Shown: positions 59,734 to 64,000 of the stretch, one piece after another
Layout: every line of letters begins with the position of its first letter
Numbering within the stretch: the stretch's first letter is position 1
NCBI GenBank assembly: GCA_021737645.1
Contig: JAIPDO010000008.1
Coordinates: 1 to 64,000, forward strand
Direction of reading: 5' to 3'
From: Desulfarculaceae bacterium
Lineage (GTDB): Bacteria; Desulfobacterota; Desulfarculia; Desulfarculales; Desulfarculaceae
DNA: 64,000 nucleotides
The notes under the pieces: generated by a model
What the model was told of the DNA's origin: nothing
What the model saw: the letters and a program-made list of their open reading frames with translations, nothing else
Database searches by the model: none
Program-made: the position numbers and the translations under genes

Positions 59734-60822
59734 TTAGTAAAGCTCCTGGCGATGTTTGGTGAGCCGCACCGCACCCTGGGCGCTCACCCAAAAGGTGTCT
59801 TCCACCCTTAGGCCGCCCACGGCGCGGTCATAGGCCGTGGTCTGCATCAGGGCCACCACCATGTTCTCTTTCAGCTCGGTGGAGCTGCCCTTCTCGATAA
59901 CCGGATGAAACTCCGACTGCCTAAGGCCCACCCCGTAGCCCATATCGCTGGGCAGCAGACGCTCCAGGCCCTTGGTGGCAAACACCCGCCTAGCGGCTTC
60001 GTACACGTCCTTGGCCAGGGCGCCGGGATTCATGGCCCCGGCCGCCGCTTCCTGGGCCCGAAACACCAGGCCCAGGCGGTCGCGCTGCTCGGGAGTGGGC
60101 TCGCCCACAAAGGTGGTGCGGCACAGGTCAGAGGAATAGCCGGCGACCACCGCGCCCAGGTCGATCACCACCGCCTCGCCGGGCTGCATGATCTTGGGCG
60201 AAGCGATGGGATGGGCCAACAGGGTGCGATCGCCCGAGGCCACGAAGGTGCTGAAGGCGGTGCGCAGGGACCCGGCCTTGCGCATCACGTACTCCGCCTC
60301 GGCGGCAACCTCCAGCTCGCTTATTCCAGGAGCCACGGCGGCCAGGGCGGCCTCCATTGCCTGGTCGGCCATGGCCGCGGCGGCCTTGATGTGCTCCAGT
60401 TCCTGGGGAGCCTTGATGGCCCTGAGTTGGTCGATCACCGGGGTGATGTGCACCAGCTCGGCCTGGGGAAATTCGGAGGTAAGCAATTCGTATTGCCGGG
60501 CCACCATGAAGTCTTTTTCTATGCCGATGCGCTTGGGTTCGGGCCCGCCCTGCTTCTTGAGCATCTTTATCATGCGCCCCAACAGAGTCTGTTCGGGGAA
60601 GACATAGGTGCCCACCCGCTCCAGCGAGCACTGTTCGCGGGCCTCGGGGGCGTCCAGCCACAGGGTGCAAAAAATCGGCTCCTGCCTGGCGGTCACCAGC
60701 ACCCCGGAGCACACCGAGGCATAACCGGCAATGTAAAAAACATCGTGAGGCTTGAGAACGAAGGAGGCGTCAAGCTCCAGGGAGTTCAATTCTTGCTGTA
60801 GGCGGTCGATGGCGGCTTGCAT
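59734..60822 (-). CDS. M24-family peptidase (Xaa-Pro aminopeptidase-like)
   Basis: Creatinase/aminopeptidase-P fold protein, 362 residues, with an N-terminal domain (about 1-135) and the C-terminal pita-bread domain. Metal ligands fit the pattern: Asp in VVIDLGAVVAGYSSD (two Asp, near 220-235), His in MGYGVGLRQSEFHP and Glu in EKGSSTEL plus the last Glu in VEDTFWV. GLRQSEFHP lacks the usual 'GHGIGL' pattern, so substrate specificity may differ. It stands alone, followed by the ior operon on the same strand, which ends with a terminator. Confidence 0.85.
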   Translation of the reverse strand: MQAAIDRLQQELNSLELDASFVLKPHDVFYIAGYASVCSGVLVTARQEPIFCTLWLDAPEAREQCSLERVGTYVFPEQTLLGRMIKMLKKQGGPEPKRIGIEKDFMVARQYELLTSEFPQAELVHITPVIDQLRAIKAPQELEHIKAAAAMADQAMEAALAAVAPGISELEVAAEAEYVMRKAGSLRTAFSTFVASGDRTLLAHPIASPKIMQPGEAVVIDLGAVVAGYSSDLCRTTFVGEPTPEQRDRLGLVFRAQEAAAGAMNPGALAKDVYEAARRVFATKGLERLLPSDMGYGVGLRQSEFHPVIEKGSSTELKENMVVALMQTTAYDRAVGGLRVEDTFWVSAQGAVRLTKHRQELY

Positions 60823-60876
60823 GGCGTCGTCTCCGGTTGCCCCTGATGCAGCGGGGCTTGGTGAGGGTATGAGAAA

Positions 60877-60914
60877 GGCCCGGACGCACCGGGGGAGTTT
60901 CCGGTGGCCGGGCC
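60877..60914 (-). terminator. Terminator of the iorAB operon
   Basis: GGCCCGG (60877-60883) pairs with CCGGGCC (60908-60914), with an inner stem CACCGG/CCGGTG (60887-60892 and 60901-60906). On the minus strand the stem is followed by TTTCTC. It lies between iorB and the peptidase gene. Confidence 0.7.
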
Positions 60915-60973
60915 TCTATTGTAACGCCGCCCCCCTGAGCGGCGCCAGGGGACGGAAGCGTGGGGCGAGGGGT

Positions 60974-61582
60974 CTAGGCCACGGTGTCAATACCCCGCTG
61001 CAAAGCCTGGTAGTTGAGCTCCAGCTTGCCGGCCGGGAAGGTGGAGCGCATATCCTCCTTGACCTCTTCCTCGCTGATGGGCAGCAGCTTGGCGCCCAAC
61101 ACAGCGCCCAGGAGCACGATGTTGGACACGATTGGCGCGCCCAACTCCACCGCGATATCCGTGGCCGGAACGAACAGGGCCTTTTGGCTCAGTCCCTCGA
61201 TGGCCGCGCGCAGCTTCTGGTCGCTGGGGTATTCGTTGCGCCCGGCCAACACACCCACCGGCATGGTGGTCTGGGTGTTGCTGATGGTCACCACCTTCTC
61301 ATTACCGAAGTTGGAGAGCATGCGCAGGGTTTCCAACGGCTCCAGGCTGACGATAAGGTTGGCCACGCCCTTGGGGATCAAGGGGCCGTAGGTGCGCGTC
61401 TTGGAGATACGCAGGCTGCTGAACACCGAGCCGCCGCGCTGGGCCGCGCCAAAGGTCTCACCGATGGCCAGGTAATAGCCGTTGTTGGCCAGGATGCGTC
61501 CGATGAGCCGGGCGATGAGGATGTTGCCCTGGCCGCCCACGCCGCAAACGATCAGATTGTAGGGGTCCGTGGCAAGGCTCAT
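60974..61582 (-). CDS. iorB: Indolepyruvate ferredoxin oxidoreductase, beta subunit
   Basis: Gamma-type (2-oxoacid oxidoreductase catalytic) subunit, 202 residues. It has the N-terminal NLIVCGVGGQGNILIARLI (about 8-26) with the nucleotide-like GVGGQGN, and the SSLRISKTRTYGPLIP region (about 55-70). It works with IorA to convert arylpyruvates to aryl-acetyl-CoA and reduced ferredoxin during amino-acid breakdown. Coupled to iorA by a 4-base overlap (ATGA). Confidence 0.93.
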   Translation of the reverse strand: MSLATDPYNLIVCGVGGQGNILIARLIGRILANNGYYLAIGETFGAAQRGGSVFSSLRISKTRTYGPLIPKGVANLIVSLEPLETLRMLSNFGNEKVVTISNTQTTMPVGVLAGRNEYPSDQKLRAAIEGLSQKALFVPATDIAVELGAPIVSNIVLLGAVLGAKLLPISEEEVKEDMRSTFPAGKLELNYQALQRGIDTVA

Positions 61583-63498
61583 TTGGCCACCTCCTGTATC
61601 TCAATAGCCTTGAAGGGGCAGACCGAGGCGCAAACGCCGCAGCCGGGGCAGGCGTCTTCGCGGATGCCGGCCTTGCCGGTCTCCGGGTCCTTGAGCAAGG
61701 CGGGGCAACGGAACTTGCTGTAGCAGGTGCCGCACTCTTCGCCTTTGCACTTGTCTTGGTTGACCACCACCTTGTGGGGCTTGGTCTTTTGGGCCTTCAT
61801 GCGCACCAGCTCGCAGGTGCGGCGCAGCACCAGAATGCGTACGCCCTCTTTCTGCGCCATGAGGCCGCGCAGGGCCTTGGTGGTGCCCCTCAGGTCAAAG
61901 GGATCGGCCACTGTCACCGGCACGCCCAGGGCCTCGCACAGCTTGACCACGTCGATGCGTGGCGCGTCGTCGCCCACCGCGTTGTAGCCCACGCCCGCGT
62001 GGGCCTGGAAGCCGGTCATGGCCGTGGCGTCGTTGTCCAGCACCACATGGATGAGGTTGGACTGGTTGTAGATGGCGCTGACCAGGCCTGGCAAAACCGC
62101 GTGGAAGAAGGTGGAGTCGCCGCAGATGCTCACCACCGGCTTGTCCCAGCCGAACTTGTGCATCTGGCCCAGACCGGCGGACAGGCCGATGCTCGAGCCC
62201 ATGGCGTGCAGCATGTTCATCTGGCACTTGCCCTCGGGGAACACATCCAGGGTGTAACAGCCGATGTCGCCGGTGACGAAGACTTCTCCGCCCTCGGCCT
62301 TGATGGCATTGTCCAGGGCCCAGAAGCTGCCCCGGTGGGGGCAACCGGGGCACCAAGTGAGGCCGCGGCTGATTAAGAGGTCATCGGTGACCTCCCTGAG
62401 CTTGGCCTGGTAGGCCTCGCTGGGGCCTTGGTAGGCCTTGCCGGTGATCTTGCTCAGGGCGTCCAGGGCGCGGTCGGGAGTGATCTCCCCGCCCATGGGC
62501 ACGTGGCCGGACTCCTTGCCCAACACCTGGACCTGGGCGGCCTCGGTGCCGTTGAGGGCGTCCTTGACCAGCACCTCCACCACCGGGTCCACCTCTTCCA
62601 GGATCAGGATCTGCTTTGCGGTCTTGGCGTGCTTGCGCACCAGATCCAATGGGAAGGGCCACAGGGTGGCCAGCTTGAGCACGCCCACCTGGTCTTGCAG
62701 GCCCAGCATGCCCAGGGCCTCCTGGCCACAGGACAGGCCGTTGCCGCTGGCGATCACCAGCAGCTCGGCGTCCTCGGGCCCGAAGTGCTGGTTGAACTTG
62801 GAGGCCTCGAACACCTCCTTGATCTTGTCCAGCCGTTCCAGAGCCAATTGGTGGTGGACCTTGCCCAGGTAGGGGTTGATCGCCGCGTTGCAGTCGGGAT
62901 GGGCCTGGCCCACCGTGGCCTCGGGCAAGGGGCCCAGTTCCACGATGCTCGAGCCGTGGGACAGCCTGGTGTAGCTGCGCAGGAAAACGTAGCAGCCATA
63001 CTCGCGGGAAAGATCGAAGCAGTAGCGGATCATCTCCCGCGCCTCGTTCACGCTGGTGGGCTCCAGCATGGGGGCGTAGGCGAAGCGCGCCTGCCAGCGG
63101 CTGTCGGTCTCGTCGCCGCTGGAGTGGGCGTCGGGGTCGTCGCAAACCACCACCACCAGGGAGCCGCCCTGGTCGCCCAGGCCGGTAAGGCTGGCATGGG
63201 TCAAAAAGTCCAGGGCCACGGCCAGACCGGCGTTCTTCATGGCCGAGAGGCTGTTGAGCCCGGCCACCGCCGCCGCCGTCGCGCCCTCGCAGGCCACCTT
63301 TTCATTGGACGACCATTCCACGTGCATGCCGCGCTCTTTGGCCACCCGGGAAAGGCGCTCGATGATCTCCGAAGAAGGGGTGCCGGGGTAGGCCGAGGCG
63401 AAGTTCACGCCCGCTTCCAGGGCTCCCCGAACCAGGGCCTCGTTACCCAGCAGAAAGACCTTCTCGATCTCTGCCGTCTTTGATTTTTGGTCGCTCAT
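61579..63498 (-). CDS. iorA: Indolepyruvate ferredoxin oxidoreductase, alpha subunit
   Basis: Large catalytic subunit, 639 residues. The N-terminal pyruvate-ferredoxin-oxidoreductase-like domain includes SAYPGTPSSEII and VEWSSNEKVACEGAT (about 35-75). The TPP-binding part has CPGCPHRG (about 384-391) and GDSTFFHAVLPG (about 457-468). A C-terminal ferredoxin domain binds two 4Fe-4S clusters, with CKGEECGTC and CPGCGVCASVCP. GAGGAA precedes the ATG. The reaction is oxidation of indole- or phenyl-pyruvate to the CoA ester with ferredoxin reduction. Confidence 0.95.
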   Translation of the reverse strand: MSDQKSKTAEIEKVFLLGNEALVRGALEAGVNFASAYPGTPSSEIIERLSRVAKERGMHVEWSSNEKVACEGATAAAVAGLNSLSAMKNAGLAVALDFLTHASLTGLGDQGGSLVVVVCDDPDAHSSGDETDSRWQARFAYAPMLEPTSVNEAREMIRYCFDLSREYGCYVFLRSYTRLSHGSSIVELGPLPEATVGQAHPDCNAAINPYLGKVHHQLALERLDKIKEVFEASKFNQHFGPEDAELLVIASGNGLSCGQEALGMLGLQDQVGVLKLATLWPFPLDLVRKHAKTAKQILILEEVDPVVEVLVKDALNGTEAAQVQVLGKESGHVPMGGEITPDRALDALSKITGKAYQGPSEAYQAKLREVTDDLLISRGLTWCPGCPHRGSFWALDNAIKAEGGEVFVTGDIGCYTLDVFPEGKCQMNMLHAMGSSIGLSAGLGQMHKFGWDKPVVSICGDSTFFHAVLPGLVSAIYNQSNLIHVVLDNDATAMTGFQAHAGVGYNAVGDDAPRIDVVKLCEALGVPVTVADPFDLRGTTKALRGLMAQKEGVRILVLRRTCELVRMKAQKTKPHKVVVNQDKCKGEECGTCYSKFRCPALLKDPETGKAGIREDACPGCGVCASVCPFKAIEIQEVAK

Positions 63499-63918
63499 TG
63501 ATTCCTCATTTTTCTGCTGGTCCGATCCACCTAGGCAATGTCCAAAGCTTGTTATTTCTGACCGCCGCTATTGGCCCCAGCTCATCGGGGAGTCCTTCTT
63601 AGGGCGAAGGAGATATGAAGCATTTCCACCTGTAGGATGTCCAGGGCGTAGGTGAACGCGCAATATAACTGCACCAGAGACCAGGTTATGGGGGTACCGG
63701 CGATCAATCTTTTCTTTACCTGGGGGGCCAACGTTTATCCCCTTAAATGTCCACCGGCGCCGGCCCTGGTGGGGCGCGGCGTCAGGGGGCGAAAATCACA
63801 GCCTGTGCCAGAGGCGGCAGGGGCAAGTCTTGGGCCTCTTCCGGCCGTTAAAATTTAAAAGCGGGGGCGCCGTGTGTGCTGTGCCTAGGTGATTAATTGG
63901 CGCCCCCGCCTGGGGGGC
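63499..63918. other. Intergenic region upstream of iorA
   Basis: I see no gene here. An open frame of 68 codons at 63652-63858 lacks homology signs and a ribosome site. The region must carry the ior promoter (leftward) and, at its right end, the terminator hairpin at 63848-63909. Confidence 0.5.
63848..63909 (-). terminator. Terminator for a minus-strand gene entering from the right
   Basis: GCGGGGGCGCC (63861-63871) pairs with GGCGCCCCCGC (63899-63909). On the minus strand the hairpin is followed by TTTTAAATTTTA (complement of 63848-63860), a good intrinsic terminator. Confidence 0.7.
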
Positions 63919-64000
63919 TTAACTGGCCGCGCCCTCGGGCAGGCTTAGGCTCAGCCCCAACAAGGCCACGCCGGCCGGGGCCAATGCCTTAAATCCTTTT
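63919..64000 (-). CDS. Partial CDS: C-terminus of a protein cut by the window edge
   Basis: The minus strand has an open frame running from the window edge to a TAA stop at 63919-63921, giving the C-terminal 26 codons of a product ending LPEGAAS. The intrinsic terminator just past this stop supports a real gene. The residues (Ala/Gly/Leu-rich) do not identify it. Confidence 0.45.
   Translation of the reverse strand, partial: KGFKALAPAGVALLGLSLSLPEGAAS

Noticed and set aside
62428-63483. Plus-strand open frame of about 350 codons over iorA
   Set aside because: Same reason: a shadow of the recognised minus-strand gene.
63652-63858. 68-codon open frame before the right-edge terminator
   Set aside because: No ribosome site, no recognisable motif, and it runs into the terminator hairpin.
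1-64000. CRISPR arrays, tRNA/rRNA genes, insertion sequences, prophage genes
   Set aside because: No regularly spaced repeats, cloverleaf-like segments, transposase or phage structural genes were seen by eye; a tRNAscan/Infernal run would be decisive for short RNAs.

Overview
The window is a high-GC (roughly 60-65% by eye) chromosomal segment from an anaerobic, respiring Gram-negative bacterium, most like a sulfate-reducer-type Desulfobacterota (a Desulfarculus-like lineage is my guess). The inference rests on a periplasmic Tat-exported [NiFe] hydrogenase, an octaheme HAO-family cytochrome, a fumarase plus B-type fumarate reductase operon, ferredoxin-dependent indolepyruvate oxidoreductase, a molybdenum hydroxylase, a TRAP transporter and a sigma-54 activator. 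Nearly every base is coding. I see no rRNA, tRNA, CRISPR array, integrase, transposase gene or phage gene.

Layout. 1-1.8 kb: exported beta-carbonic anhydrase and a Crp/Fnr regulator. 1.9-11.5 kb: a long plus-strand catabolic cluster made of TRAP transporter (P, Q, M), aryl/acyl-CoA ligase, a small helical protein, a three-subunit molybdenum hydroxylase, a DUF2080-like protein, a ThiS/MoaD-like sulfur carrier and its E1-like activating enzyme. A Crp-geometry palindrome lies in front. 11.6-13.7 kb: ferritin and an octaheme cytochrome c. 13.9-16.2 kb: QueE, a membrane protein of unknown function and a glycosyltransferase. 16.3-21.1 kb: class I fumarase and fumarate reductase/succinate dehydrogenase CAB. 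21.2-23.9 kb: hypoxanthine phosphoribosyltransferase, a zinc-ribbon membrane protein and an RCK potassium channel.

23.9-27.0 kb (minus): DUF3842, a CooT-like nickel protein, a metallo-beta-lactamase-fold hydrolase, a PfkB sugar kinase and an EamA transporter in one tight run. 27.1-35.5 kb: plsY on plus, then on minus the housekeeping run queA-tgt-yajC-secD-secF-parA-parB-NYN nuclease. 35.8-42.0 kb: small proteins, then a MacA-like adaptor with one ATPase and two different permeases. 42.0-45.9 kb (minus): [NiFe] hydrogenase small and large subunits, maturation protease, HypC and a zinc-ribbon protein. 46.3-50.8 kb: two Mg/cobalt-chelatase-type AAA ATPases separated by an AT-rich class III nucleotide cyclase and a DUF2284 protein. 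51-64 kb: sigma-54 regulator with a D-to-E receiver, lipoprotein, CobD/HisC-like aminotransferase, radical SAM enzyme, membrane glycosyltransferase, an orphan LpdD-like prenyl-flavin chaperone, DsbA-like protein, diguanylate cyclase, M24 peptidase and iorAB.

How they fit. Fumarase, fumarate reductase, hydrogenase, multiheme cytochrome and IorAB form an anaerobic energy metabolism kit. The TRAP-ligase-hydroxylase cluster looks like uptake, CoA activation and Mo-dependent conversion of an organic acid, with its own sulfur-carrier pair for cofactor or sulfur delivery. The most interesting candidates are that cluster and the chelatase/DUF2284/nucleotide-cyclase island; neither is proven novel from sequence alone.
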